The notes: generated by a model from the letters alone, not told the origin. Positions 30,553-40,449 are shown, numbered from the stretch's first letter. The stretch: DNA of 64,000 bases from an uncultured Pelagibacteraceae bacterium (GCA_902537055.1 CACAZW010000001.1:62001-126000); one strand, 5' to 3'. Numbers and translations are program-made.

Positions 30553-31593
30553 GTGACAAAAGTTGGTGAACATATAACTCTAGATATCATTGGAACTAAA
30601 AAAGAATATGATCCCTCATTTTATGAAAAGTTAGTTTATAAAATTGCAAAATTAGCAAAAGTAACAGTTTTAAAGATTTCAAAATATAAATTTGAGCCTC
30701 AAGGTTTTACATTGGTAGCTCTGTTAGCAGAAAGCCATATAAGCTTTCACACTTTCCCGGAAAATGAAATTATAAGCTTTGATTTTTTTACTTGTGGTAA
30801 AGTTTCACCATCAGTTGCTCTTAAAGTAATAAAAGAAGAAATAGAACACAAACAAATCATTATTAAGGAATTTAACAGAGATACGATTGATCTATATCAT
30901 GATAACTATAGTTCACCAGGATTAAAAAAATCTTATGTTGTAAATAAAGTATTAGAAAATTTTAAATCTAAGGTTGGTCAATATATTGAAATATTAGATT
31001 TAGAACAGTTTGGAAAAGCTTTATTTATTGATAATGAAATACAAGTTGCTGAGAGTGATGAACATTTATATAGCTCAACCTTTGTAAATTCTGGTCTTAA
31101 TTTGAATTCAAATAAAGAGAAAGCTGCAATTATTGGTGGAGGTGACGGTGGTGTTGCAAGAGAATGTATTTCACAAAATTTTGGATTTATTGATTGGTAT
31201 GAATTAGATCCTGAAGTTGTTGATGTATGTGATAAACATTTAAGTAAAATAGGAGAAAAGGCGACAGAAAAAAATTCAGTTAAATGTGTCTGGGGTGATG
31301 CATTTGAGAGCATTAAATCAGTCAAAGATAATACCTATGATCAAATTTTTGTTGATCTTAACGATGATCAATTTTGCATAGATTTAGCAGCAAAAAATAT
31401 GTCATCTTTAGAAAGAATTTTAAAACCTAAAGGTGTAATTACTGCTCAAGTTGGAAGCCAAGATAAAAAACCAAAACAAGTTGAAAATTGGTTAAATGTT
31501 TTCAACAAAAATTTTGGAAATACAAAACTTTCAAGAGTTTACATACCAAGTTTCGATTGTTCTTGGAATTTTTCCTCTTCAATAAATCATTAA
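30553..31593 (+). CDS. Fused S-adenosylmethionine decarboxylase proenzyme + spermidine synthase-like
   Basis: GTG start; LLAESHISFHTFPENEIISFDFFTCG (SpeD cleavage motif) followed by IIGGGDGGVARECISQNFGFIDWYELDPEVVDVC (SpeE). Confidence 0.9.
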   Translation: MTKVGEHITLDIIGTKKEYDPSFYEKLVYKIAKLAKVTVLKISKYKFEPQGFTLVALLAESHISFHTFPENEIISFDFFTCGKVSPSVALKVIKEEIEHKQIIIKEFNRDTIDLYHDNYSSPGLKKSYVVNKVLENFKSKVGQYIEILDLEQFGKALFIDNEIQVAESDEHLYSSTFVNSGLNLNSNKEKAAIIGGGDGGVARECISQNFGFIDWYELDPEVVDVCDKHLSKIGEKATEKNSVKCVWGDAFESIKSVKDNTYDQIFVDLNDDQFCIDLAAKNMSSLERILKPKGVITAQVGSQDKKPKQVENWLNVFNKNFGNTKLSRVYIPSFDCSWNFSSSINH

Positions 31594-31651
31594 TTTTACT
31601 TTTTAAAACAATAATTTTATGAAATAATCTTCAAAATTTTGGAGGAAAAAA

Positions 31652-32479
31652 ATGAAAAAATTAAAAGTAATAGGACTTGGTATTTTAATATCATCATTCC
31701 TAACAATTTCTTCAATTGCAGATCAAATTAAAATTGGAACCGAAGGTGCATATCCACCTTGGAATTCTAAAGACTCAGCAGGAAATTTGATTGGCTTTGA
31801 AGTCGAATTAGCAAATGAACTATGCAAAATTATGAATCATGATTGCACTATTGTGGAGCAAGATTGGGATGGAATGATACCAGCTTTAGTTTCAAGAAAA
31901 TTTGATGCTATTATGGCTGGAATGTCAATAACTGGTGAGAGAATGAAAACAATAAATTTTTCTCAAGGTTATGCTGATGAAGTTGCATCATTAGCTGTTA
32001 TGAAAGGATCGAAAAACGAAGGCCTTAAAACAATGTCAGCTATAAATCTATCTGACGTAAGTGCTGATGAACAAGCAACACTAGATGTTTTGACCAAAGC
32101 ATTTAAAGGTAAAACTATTGGTGTACAAACAGCAACAATTCACCAGAACTTCTTAGAATCTGGATTAATGGGTAATGTAAAAATTAGAACTTACAAAACT
32201 CAAGACGAAGTAAACTTAGATTTATCTGCTGGTAGAATAGATGCAGCACTAGCTGCAGCTGTTGCTTTTACTGATTATGCAGAAAAATCTGGTAAAGGAG
32301 TAGTATTAACTGGACCAACATTTGCAGGTGGAGATTTTGGTAATGGTGTTGGTGTTGGTATTAGAAAAGGTGACTCTAAACTTCTAAATGATTTTAATGC
32401 AGCAATTGATAAAGCTAGAGATGATGGCATTATTAGTAAGCTTGCTATAAAACATTTTGGTTTTGACGCTTCTATGTAA
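31652..32479 (+). CDS. Amino-acid ABC transporter substrate-binding protein
   Basis: IKIGTEGAYPPWNSKDSAGNLIGFEVELANELC family 3 SBP. Confidence 0.93.
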   Translation: MKKLKVIGLGILISSFLTISSIADQIKIGTEGAYPPWNSKDSAGNLIGFEVELANELCKIMNHDCTIVEQDWDGMIPALVSRKFDAIMAGMSITGERMKTINFSQGYADEVASLAVMKGSKNEGLKTMSAINLSDVSADEQATLDVLTKAFKGKTIGVQTATIHQNFLESGLMGNVKIRTYKTQDEVNLDLSAGRIDAALAAAVAFTDYAEKSGKGVVLTGPTFAGGDFGNGVGVGIRKGDSKLLNDFNAAIDKARDDGIISKLAIKHFGFDASM

Positions 32480-32492
32480 TAAATTATTTATG

Positions 32493-32512
32493 GGTGGCTA
32501 TAATTAGCCACC
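32493..32512 (+). promoter_or_regulatory. Intercistronic hairpin between SBP and permease genes
   Basis: GGTGGCTA-TAAT-TAGCCACC perfect 8-bp stem. Confidence 0.75.
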
Positions 32513-32518
32513 TATATT

Positions 32519-33211
32519 ATGGAACTTCTATATTTTGGTGATAAAGGTTGGGGAGACGAGTTATTCTTTGCAACATTAATGACAATTGCAGTTTCCATAA
32601 CTGCAATGATAATAGGCTTTATATTTGCTGCTTTATTTACTCCACTAAAATTATCTAATAATAAATTTCTTAACTCTATTGGTAATGCATACACCACTGT
32701 TATTAGAGGTGTACCAGAGCTTCTTGTAATTTATTTGTTTTTCTTTGGTGGAAGTGGAGCAATTATGTTTGTTGCTTCTATATTTGGTTATAATGATTAT
32801 ATTGAAATTAATGCTTTTTTAACTGGTTCATTTTCAATAGGAATTATATCTGGAGCGTACTCGACAGAAGTATTTAGAGGAGCACTACAATCAATTGATA
32901 AAGGTCAGTTTGAAGCTGCAAAAGTTTTAGGTTTTAATAAATATATTTACTTCTTTAAAATTATTTTGCCTCAAATGCTAAGACTAGCAATACCAAACTT
33001 AAGTAATGTTTGGCAAATTACATTAAAAGATACTTCTCTTATATCTGTCACTGGTTTAGTTGAAATAATGAGACAATCTTACATTGCCGCTGGCTCAACT
33101 AGAGATCCATTATTTTTTTACTCATTTGCAGCAGTTTTATACTTAATACTTACATTTTTAAGTATGCAATTATTAAACAGATTAGAAACAAAATATAGCA
33201 AAGGTTATTAA
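32519..33211 (+). CDS. Amino-acid ABC transporter permease (HisQ-like)
   Basis: VIRGVPELLVIYLFFFG, GAYSTEVFRGALQSIDKGQFEAAKVLG. Confidence 0.93.
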   Translation: MELLYFGDKGWGDELFFATLMTIAVSITAMIIGFIFAALFTPLKLSNNKFLNSIGNAYTTVIRGVPELLVIYLFFFGGSGAIMFVASIFGYNDYIEINAFLTGSFSIGIISGAYSTEVFRGALQSIDKGQFEAAKVLGFNKYIYFFKIILPQMLRLAIPNLSNVWQITLKDTSLISVTGLVEIMRQSYIAAGSTRDPLFFYSFAAVLYLILTFLSMQLLNRLETKYSKGY

Positions 33212-33888
33212 TGGATATTGAATTAATGATTAGTAGTTTTCCAAAGTTGTTAAATGCAACCTTGATTACTCTTAAACTATTATCTGTATCTTTAATTCTT
33301 GGTCTTTTTATTGGATTAGGTTTTGCAATCTTGAGAATGAATAATAATAAGTTGATTAATAAATTTGCTTATGGATATTCATATATTTTTAGGGGAACAC
33401 CTTTGTTGGTTCAAATCTTCATAATATATTTTGGATTAGGTCAAATTGAATATTTAAGAACAACATTTTTGTGGGTAGTTTTAAAAGAACCATATTGGTG
33501 TGCGATAATAGCATTTTCATTAAATACTGGTGCTTATACATCAGAAATATTGAGATCAGCTTTTCAAACTATAAAACCAGGATATTTAGAAGCTGGGAGA
33601 AGCCTAGGGATACCTTCAAAAATTATTTTTACAAAAATACAAATTCCTATAGCAATTAAACAATCTTTACCAGCTTATGGTAATGAAATTATTTTAATGC
33701 TTAAAGGCACATCTTTGGCAAGTACAGTCACTCTTATGGACTTAACGGGTGTTGCTAAATATATAATTTCAACAACGTTTAAGCCAGTAGAAGTTTTTAT
33801 TGTGGCAGGAGGTATTTATTTGTTTATGACTTTTATAATTCATAATGTTATTAAATATTTAGAAAAAAAATATGGTTTTCAAACATGA
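33211..33888 (+). CDS. Amino-acid ABC transporter permease (HisM-like)
   Basis: YIFRGTPLLVQIFIIYFGLG, GAYTSEILRSAFQTIKPGYLEAGRSLG. Confidence 0.93.
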   Translation: MDIELMISSFPKLLNATLITLKLLSVSLILGLFIGLGFAILRMNNNKLINKFAYGYSYIFRGTPLLVQIFIIYFGLGQIEYLRTTFLWVVLKEPYWCAIIAFSLNTGAYTSEILRSAFQTIKPGYLEAGRSLGIPSKIIFTKIQIPIAIKQSLPAYGNEIILMLKGTSLASTVTLMDLTGVAKYIISTTFKPVEVFIVAGGIYLFMTFIIHNVIKYLEKKYGFQT

Positions 33889-34670
33889 AAATAGCTTGCA
33901 TACAATTATCTAGTGGAGAAAATTACGAAAGTAATTTTAAAGACATTCTTAAATATGTAAATCAAGCTATAAAAAATAATTCTGATTTAATTATTACACC
34001 TGAAACCTCTTCTTTGATGTCTAGTAGTAGAGAAACACTTTTTAAATATTCATTTGAAATGAATAAAGATCCGATTTTGAAGAAAATTAGAGAAGTGTCA
34101 AAAAAATATAAGAAATGGATTTTACTCGGATCGATTTGTGTTAAGGTTAAAAACAAACTCAGAAATAGATCTATACTGGTTGGACCAAATGGAAAAATTG
34201 TCAAATATTATGATAAAATTAATATGTTTGATGTTAAAATTCCAAATAAAGAGCAACATAAAGAAAGTAAAACTTTTAAAGCAGGAAATAAATTAGTAAC
34301 CGCTAAATTGCCTTGGGGTAAAATTGGTTTTACAATCTGTTTTGATTTAAGATTTCCTGAACTTTATAGAAATTTATCAAAAAAAAAATTGAGTTTTATT
34401 GCTGTTCCATCAGCTTTCACAAAGTTTACTGGACAAAAACATTGGTTAACACTTTTAAGAGCAAGGGCGATTGAAAATTTCTGTTATATTTTTGCACCAG
34501 CTCAAACTGGTAAAAATACACCTAAAAGAGAAACATTTGGTCATACAGCAATTATTTCACCAGACGGAAAAATATTAGCATTAAAAAAATTTGGCAAGGG
34601 AGTGATATATTCAAAAATTAACCCTAAGCTTTCTATGGATTTAAGAAAAATAATTCCAAGTTTAATTTAA
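33885..34670 (+). CDS. Carbon-nitrogen hydrolase (Nit1/omega-amidase-like)
   Basis: DLIITPETS (Glu), YDKINMFDV (Lys), IGFTICFDLRFPELYR (Cys). Confidence 0.9.
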   Translation: MKIACIQLSSGENYESNFKDILKYVNQAIKNNSDLIITPETSSLMSSSRETLFKYSFEMNKDPILKKIREVSKKYKKWILLGSICVKVKNKLRNRSILVGPNGKIVKYYDKINMFDVKIPNKEQHKESKTFKAGNKLVTAKLPWGKIGFTICFDLRFPELYRNLSKKKLSFIAVPSAFTKFTGQKHWLTLLRARAIENFCYIFAPAQTGKNTPKRETFGHTAIISPDGKILALKKFGKGVIYSKINPKLSMDLRKIIPSLI

Positions 34671-36115
34671 TTCCTACTATCAACAATCAATGTATCTTTA
34701 GATCCACCTCCTTGAGAACTATTAACTATTGTACTGCCTTTTTTTAGAGCAACTCTAGTTAATCCACCAGTTGTAACATAAGTTGATTTACCTGTTAAAA
34801 TAAAAGGTCTTAAATCTAAATGTCTTGGTTCAATGTTATCAGGTGTGATTGTAGGAACAGTAGAAAGAATTTCTAATGGTTGTGCAATATAATTTCTTGG
34901 ATCTCTCTTAATTTTTTTTATCATTTCATCTTTTTCTTTTTTAGATGCTTTAGGGCCAATCATGATACCATATCCACCAGATGCATTAGCCGGTTTTACA
35001 ACTAATTTGGATATATTTGAAATAACATGATTTCTATGTGTTTTTATATTACATAAAAAAGTTTCAACCTGATCAATTTTTGGTTGTTCGCCTAAATAAT
35101 ATACAATCATCTTTTCTACATACGAATAGACTGCTTTATCATCTGCGACACCAGTTCCTAATGCGTTTATGATACCCACATTACCTTTTCTCCAGCATTT
35201 AAATAGACCAGGAACTCCTAAAAGAGACCCTTTAAAGAATACTTTTGGATCAATAAAATTATCATCTAATCTTCTATATATACAGTCTACCTTTAGAGGC
35301 CCTTTGACAGTTTTCATATAGACATTGTCATTTTCAACAAATAGGTCTTTGCCCTCAACTAAAGCAATACCCATTTGTTCTGCTAAAAATTCGTGTTCAA
35401 AATAAGCTGAATTATAAACTCCTGGAGTTAATAAAACCATATGTGGATTATTAGTTTTTTTAGGAATGCATTCATTCATGCAATTATATAATTTATTCGC
35501 ATACTGATGAACTGAAGATACCTTATATCTTGTAAATAATTCAGGGAAAATATCTCTCATTACCATTCGATTTTCCAACATATATGAAACACCAGATGGA
35601 ACCCTAAGATTATCCTCAAGCACTAAAAAATTACCATTTATATTTTTAATTAAATCTGTTCCAGAAATATTAGCCCAAGCCTTATGTTTTGGTGAAAAAC
35701 CATCGCATTCTTTCAAATATTGTGGAGAATTAAAAACTAATTCTTTTGGAATTATTTTGTCCTTAAATATTTTTTTTTGATTATAGACATCATCTATAAA
35801 TAAATTTAACGCCTTAATTCTTTGGGATAATCCTATAGATACTGTTTTCCATTGCGATTTCGTTATAATTCTTGGTATAATATCTAAAGGCCATTTTTTT
35901 TCTTCCGCTCTATTACTTGCAGAGTAAACTCTAAAATTTATTCCTCTAGCATTTATTGTACTTTGGCAATTTAACTCAATTTCTTGAAGTCTCTTTTTTC
36001 CATATTTTTCGAGAATACTTGAAATAATTTTAGCATGACTTCTTAACTTTTTATCTTTGCTAATGTATCCGTCAAAAGTTGATTTTGAATCATAATTTTT
36101 CCAAAAATCTGACAT
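34667..36115 (-). CDS. Circularly permuted ATP-grasp protein (DUF404/DUF407-like)
   Basis: VLEDNLRVPSGVSYMLENR, LLTPGVYNSAYFEHEFLAEQMG, VVKPANASGGYGIMIGPKAS. Confidence 0.9.
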   Translation of the reverse strand: MSDFWKNYDSKSTFDGYISKDKKLRSHAKIISSILEKYGKKRLQEIELNCQSTINARGINFRVYSASNRAEEKKWPLDIIPRIITKSQWKTVSIGLSQRIKALNLFIDDVYNQKKIFKDKIIPKELVFNSPQYLKECDGFSPKHKAWANISGTDLIKNINGNFLVLEDNLRVPSGVSYMLENRMVMRDIFPELFTRYKVSSVHQYANKLYNCMNECIPKKTNNPHMVLLTPGVYNSAYFEHEFLAEQMGIALVEGKDLFVENDNVYMKTVKGPLKVDCIYRRLDDNFIDPKVFFKGSLLGVPGLFKCWRKGNVGIINALGTGVADDKAVYSYVEKMIVYYLGEQPKIDQVETFLCNIKTHRNHVISNISKLVVKPANASGGYGIMIGPKASKKEKDEMIKKIKRDPRNYIAQPLEILSTVPTITPDNIEPRHLDLRPFILTGKSTYVTTGGLTRVALKKGSTIVNSSQGGGSKDTLIVDSRN

Positions 36116-36229
36116 ATTTACTTAATTTTTTTACATAAGAGTCAAATAAGCAAATGATTAAATTAGATACCTGATATGAAATAAATGGGTTTTATTGTGA
36201 TAACATATAATTTAAACAGTTAATTGATC

Positions 36230-36952
36230 ATGACTTATTGTATTGGTATTAAAACAGAGACCGGATTAGTATTTGCATCAGATTCCAGAACAAACGCTGG
36301 ACTTGATAATGTAAATATATACTCCAAAATGCTAACACATGATGTTGGGGATAGATCAATTGTAATTGTCACTTCAGGAAATCTTGGAACTTCCCAGGCA
36401 GTTTATAATTCAATAAAAAAAGATTTAAAAAGTGAAACAGGTATTATGAATTTAAATACATGCAGTGATTTTGAGCAAATTGCCTCCTACATAGGTTCTC
36501 TCAATATTGAACATTCATCTCCTCAAGGCATTAATACTGATAGTGTTTTACTAGGCTCAACCTTTATTGTTGGTGGTCAAATAAAAGATCAACCACCACA
36601 ATTATATTTAGTTTACCCGCAAGGTAATTATATTCGTCCAGCAGATAGCAAACCGTATTTAGTTATAGGTGAAGTAAAATATGGAAAACCAATTTTAGAT
36701 AGAGTAATCACACCAAAAGTCTCAATTGGAGATGCATCTAGGTGTGCGCTGATTTCAATGGACTCTACATTAAAAAGTGATTTAACTGTTGGTCCACCAA
36801 TAGACTTTGCTGTGATAAAAAAAGATGAAATCAAAATAGCATCACTTAAATGTTTAAATATGAATGACCCTGAATTTTCTAAAGTTTGTAATCAATGGTC
36901 ACAAGGTATTTTTAAGATATTTGACTCTTTTCAAAGGTTTGATTGGGAATAA
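36230..36952 (+). CDS. Anbu-type proteasome-like protease
   Basis: MTYCIGIKTETGLVFASDSRTNAG; start set at 36230 so that Thr follows Met as expected for the N-terminal nucleophile. Confidence 0.88.
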   Translation: MTYCIGIKTETGLVFASDSRTNAGLDNVNIYSKMLTHDVGDRSIVIVTSGNLGTSQAVYNSIKKDLKSETGIMNLNTCSDFEQIASYIGSLNIEHSSPQGINTDSVLLGSTFIVGGQIKDQPPQLYLVYPQGNYIRPADSKPYLVIGEVKYGKPILDRVITPKVSIGDASRCALISMDSTLKSDLTVGPPIDFAVIKKDEIKIASLKCLNMNDPEFSKVCNQWSQGIFKIFDSFQRFDWE

Positions 36953-36953
36953 A

Positions 36954-37343
36954 TTAATATTTTGTGTATTCTTTAATTTCTTTAATTTTAGAACCAGTTT
37001 TATTATTTATCTCTAATTTTATTTTTGACCTTTCATCATTAAGGAAGTGAACATCTCTAGATAATTTTATAAATTTTTCACCAAAGTCAGAATTTTTTTC
37101 ACAAAGTCTTTTATCATCCTCTATTACCCAAAGTTTTGAATTAATTTCTTTTAGTGATTTATATAAATTTTCAATTTCACTATAATTTTTGATATTTGTA
37201 TTTAATTGGTCTTTTAAAATTTTATACTCATCATTTATGAAATTTAGTTTTTCATGATCTTTAATTTTTTCAGATTTAATTTCTAAAATTGAAATTTTAT
37301 CAAGTAATTCTCCAACTGATACTTCTACTAAAATTTTATTCAT
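36954..37343 (-). CDS. DUF6165-like coiled-coil protein
   Basis: VEVSVGELLDKISILEIKSEKIKD. Confidence 0.7.
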   Translation of the reverse strand: MNKILVEVSVGELLDKISILEIKSEKIKDHEKLNFINDEYKILKDQLNTNIKNYSEIENLYKSLKEINSKLWVIEDDKRLCEKNSDFGEKFIKLSRDVHFLNDERSKIKLEINNKTGSKIKEIKEYTKY

Positions 37344-37375
37344 ATAAATCTATATTATGTTAAGTTGTTAAAAAT

Positions 37376-38317
37376 ATGTCTAATATACTTATTATAAAAC
37401 ATGGATCTTTAGGTGATATAGCGCAAGCAAGTGGTGCAATTCAAGATATATCTGATAATCATCCAAATGATGATCTTTATATACTATCAACCAAACCTTA
37501 TTATGATTTATTAAAAAAAAATCCAAATATAACCGATGTCATTTTAGATAAACGACTCTCTAAGTTTAACTTAATTTATTTATATTTATTAATGAGAAAG
37601 ATAAAAAAATATAAATTTATTAAAGTTTACGACCTTCAAAATTCTAAAAGAACTAGTTTTTATAAAAATATTCTCTTTCCAAAAGCAACATCAGATATTT
37701 GGTCATCAACAGAAACAACACTTCCTGAAGGAACTAGTAAGATTGATTTTGATAAAGACACTGTACTAAACCGCTTTGAACATCAATTAAATGTTTCTGG
37801 AATTAAAACCAATAAAGTAACTAAGCCAGACTTTTCTTGGAGCTGTGAGGATATTTCAGAAATCAAAAAAAAATATAATTTAAACAAATATTTAATTTTA
37901 TTCCCCTTTTCATCATCTCATTTAACTATAAAAAGATGGCCATATTATAATGAATTGATAAAAAAAATTAAATCTACTTTTAGAGATGAAATCCAAATTT
38001 TAATTGCTCCCGGTCCTAATGAAATCAAATTAGCTAATGATATTGATGCTAATATTATTTTAGATAATGATAAAGCGCTCAACATTTCTCAACTTTCATC
38101 ATTAATAAAAGAAAGTTATTTTGTTATATCTAATGATACTGGGCCAGCACATATGGCGGCTCATTTAAATGTAAAAGGATTAGTTTTATTTGGATCGCAT
38201 ACTACTGCAAAAAAAGTTAGTATTGAGCGAGAATATTTTAAAGCAATTCAAGTTTCAGATTTAACTAAGCTCTCAGCAGATAAAGTTTTTCAAAGAATGC
38301 AAGAAGCTATTAATTAG
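37376..38317 (+). CDS. Glycosyltransferase family 9 (heptosyltransferase-like)
   Basis: ILIIKHGSLGDIAQASGAIQDI, FVISNDTGPAHMAAHLNVKGLVLFG. Confidence 0.9.
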   Translation: MSNILIIKHGSLGDIAQASGAIQDISDNHPNDDLYILSTKPYYDLLKKNPNITDVILDKRLSKFNLIYLYLLMRKIKKYKFIKVYDLQNSKRTSFYKNILFPKATSDIWSSTETTLPEGTSKIDFDKDTVLNRFEHQLNVSGIKTNKVTKPDFSWSCEDISEIKKKYNLNKYLILFPFSSSHLTIKRWPYYNELIKKIKSTFRDEIQILIAPGPNEIKLANDIDANIILDNDKALNISQLSSLIKESYFVISNDTGPAHMAAHLNVKGLVLFGSHTTAKKVSIEREYFKAIQVSDLTKLSADKVFQRMQEAIN

Positions 38318-39389
38318 TTTTTTTAAATTTTGATAATAAAAAAGGCAAAAATAAAACTATTATAAAAATTCTCAAAAAATGATGGTAGCTTACAAATATT
38401 GGATCAATGTTATAAGCGACACTAATAATAACCATTTCATGAATTCCTCCTGGAGCAAAACTTAAAAAAGTTGGAATAAATTCAAATCCTATGTAAGTAA
38501 GCAAATATGCAGTTATCATAGCTATAATTACTAGAATTGAACTAACAATTATTCCATGAAATATAAAAAACAGTAATTCTTTAATTTTTAATCCATTTAA
38601 TCTTGTGCCTAAAGCTGTTCCAAGAAATATAAATGCAATATTTATAAATGCATCTGGGAATCTAGCATTAATTATTTCAAAGGTATAAAAAGCACCGGAT
38701 AAAGCCATTGCACCAACCAAAGTGGGCGATGGAATTTTGTAATTTTTTAAGATATTTGCAAAAATGAAACAAATAAACAATAAAAATAATATCTCTAAAA
38801 AATATCTTTCATTATAAACATTTTCATAATTGTAACCGGTCATTTCTGAGAAGCCTAAATTATTAATAAAAAAAATAGGAACAAAACTTACAATAAATAT
38901 TACTCTAGTAGCCTGAGGGATCAATACACCTTTATCATTTTTGCTTTTACCAAATTCTAATAAAGCTGCAGATATTGGAACAAATGCACCTGGAAGAGCT
39001 GCCAAAACTGAAATGAATTTACTAAATTTACAAACTTTAAAAAAATAATAACCAGCAAGAATAGTACTGACTATTGTACAGACCAACATTGCTAATGATG
39101 AAAAAATCCATAAATGAATTTTATACAATAATGTTACATTTAATGTTCCGCCTAGAATTATACCAACGATTAAAAATATAGGATTTAACAATTTAGTTGG
39201 AAAAATAATTTTGAAATTCGTAAAAGCAAAACATAAATTTAATCCTAAAGACCCTAATAACCACGGTAAAGGTAGATTAATTAAAGTACCTAAGTAACCT
39301 CCAACAAGACCTATAAATAATGCCTTGTAACTACCTACCAATGCTATGAAATATTCCTTTATATTTTTCGATAAATTATATTTGAGCAT
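38310..39389 (-). CDS. AbrB-family membrane protein (AbrB duplication)
   Basis: Polytopic; LPWLLGSLGLNL...; SFAPGGIHEMVIISVAYNIDPIFVSYHHFLRI. Confidence 0.85.
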   Translation of the reverse strand: MLKYNLSKNIKEYFIALVGSYKALFIGLVGGYLGTLINLPLPWLLGSLGLNLCFAFTNFKIIFPTKLLNPIFLIVGIILGGTLNVTLLYKIHLWIFSSLAMLVCTIVSTILAGYYFFKVCKFSKFISVLAALPGAFVPISAALLEFGKSKNDKGVLIPQATRVIFIVSFVPIFFINNLGFSEMTGYNYENVYNERYFLEILFLLFICFIFANILKNYKIPSPTLVGAMALSGAFYTFEIINARFPDAFINIAFIFLGTALGTRLNGLKIKELLFFIFHGIIVSSILVIIAMITAYLLTYIGFEFIPTFLSFAPGGIHEMVIISVAYNIDPIFVSYHHFLRIFIIVLFLPFLLSKFKKTN

Positions 39390-39450
39390 TGACTATATTT
39401 TATAACTTATGTTTAATGATGATTTCATAAATATAATAAGAGAGGAAATA

Positions 39451-40425
39451 ATGAAACTATTTAAAACTTTTATTTCAGTTTTATTCTCTGCTTTCCTTCT
39501 ATTTTCATCAACAAGTTCATTTGCCGTTGAAAAATTACATTTCTTAATTGGCGGTGGTGCTGGTGGTGGTTGGGATGGAACTGCTAGAGGTACTGGAGAA
39601 GCACTAACAAAAGCTGGTTTTTTGAAAAGTGCATCATTTGAAAATATGTCGGGTGGTGGAGGCGGTAAAGCTTTGGCCTACCTAATCAATAACGCTCCAA
39701 AAGATACAGTGTTAGTTCAATCAACACCATTGGTATTAAGATCTATTACAAGACACAAAGGTTATGTAAAAGGTACTGGTACATTATCTTATAAAGATGT
39801 TAAACCAATTGCAGGTGTAATTGGAGATTATGGCGCGATAGTTGTTGCAAAAAATTCACCTATCAAAAATTTCAAAGATGCTGTTGATCAATATCAAAAA
39901 GATCCAAAGTCAATTAAAATGGCTGGTGGATCTGTAAGAGGAAGCATGGACCATTTAATTGGTGCGTTAGCTTTCCAAGCAGCTGGAGCAAATCCTAACG
40001 ATGTGATTTATGTTCCATATGATGCTGGTGGTAAGGCACTTGCTGGACTTTTATCTGGAGAAACTCAAATACTTTCAACAGGTTTAGGTGAAGTAATGGG
40101 TGCTAGAGATCAAGTAAGAATAATTGGTATCACTGCTCCTGAGAGAGTAGGTGATGCACCAGAAGCTCCAACATTAAAAGAGCAAGGATATGATGTTCAG
40201 TTTGTTAACTGGAGAGGTTTCTTTGCACCAAAAAGCATGAGTATGAGTGACTATAATAAAATCTCTAAAATGCTTGGGGATGTTCAAAAAACACCAGAGT
40301 GGGAAGCTGTTAGAAAAAGAAATGCATGGGTAAATATTTATAACCCAGGTTCTAAATTTGATGCGTTCTTGGAAAAACAAACAGTTGAAATGACAGCTCT
40401 GATGAAAAAACTTGGAGTAATATAA
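39451..40425 (+). CDS. tctC: Tripartite tricarboxylate transporter substrate-binding protein
   Basis: Signal peptide from ATG 39451 with GAGGAAATA RBS; FLIGGGAGGGWDGTARGTGEALTKAG; precedes TctB/TctA. Confidence 0.9.
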   Translation: MKLFKTFISVLFSAFLLFSSTSSFAVEKLHFLIGGGAGGGWDGTARGTGEALTKAGFLKSASFENMSGGGGGKALAYLINNAPKDTVLVQSTPLVLRSITRHKGYVKGTGTLSYKDVKPIAGVIGDYGAIVVAKNSPIKNFKDAVDQYQKDPKSIKMAGGSVRGSMDHLIGALAFQAAGANPNDVIYVPYDAGGKALAGLLSGETQILSTGLGEVMGARDQVRIIGITAPERVGDAPEAPTLKEQGYDVQFVNWRGFFAPKSMSMSDYNKISKMLGDVQKTPEWEAVRKRNAWVNIYNPGSKFDAFLEKQTVEMTALMKKLGVI

Positions 40426-40449
40426 TCTTTATAGATTATTAAAGAATGT

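Noticed and set aside
30978-31325. 115-aa minus-strand ORF
   Set aside because: Antisense within the SpeE half of the fusion gene; no domain.
31594-31651. Possible riboswitch upstream of the amino-acid binding protein
   Set aside because: 58-nt A/T-rich leader with a simple GGAGG ribosome-binding site and no convincing stems.
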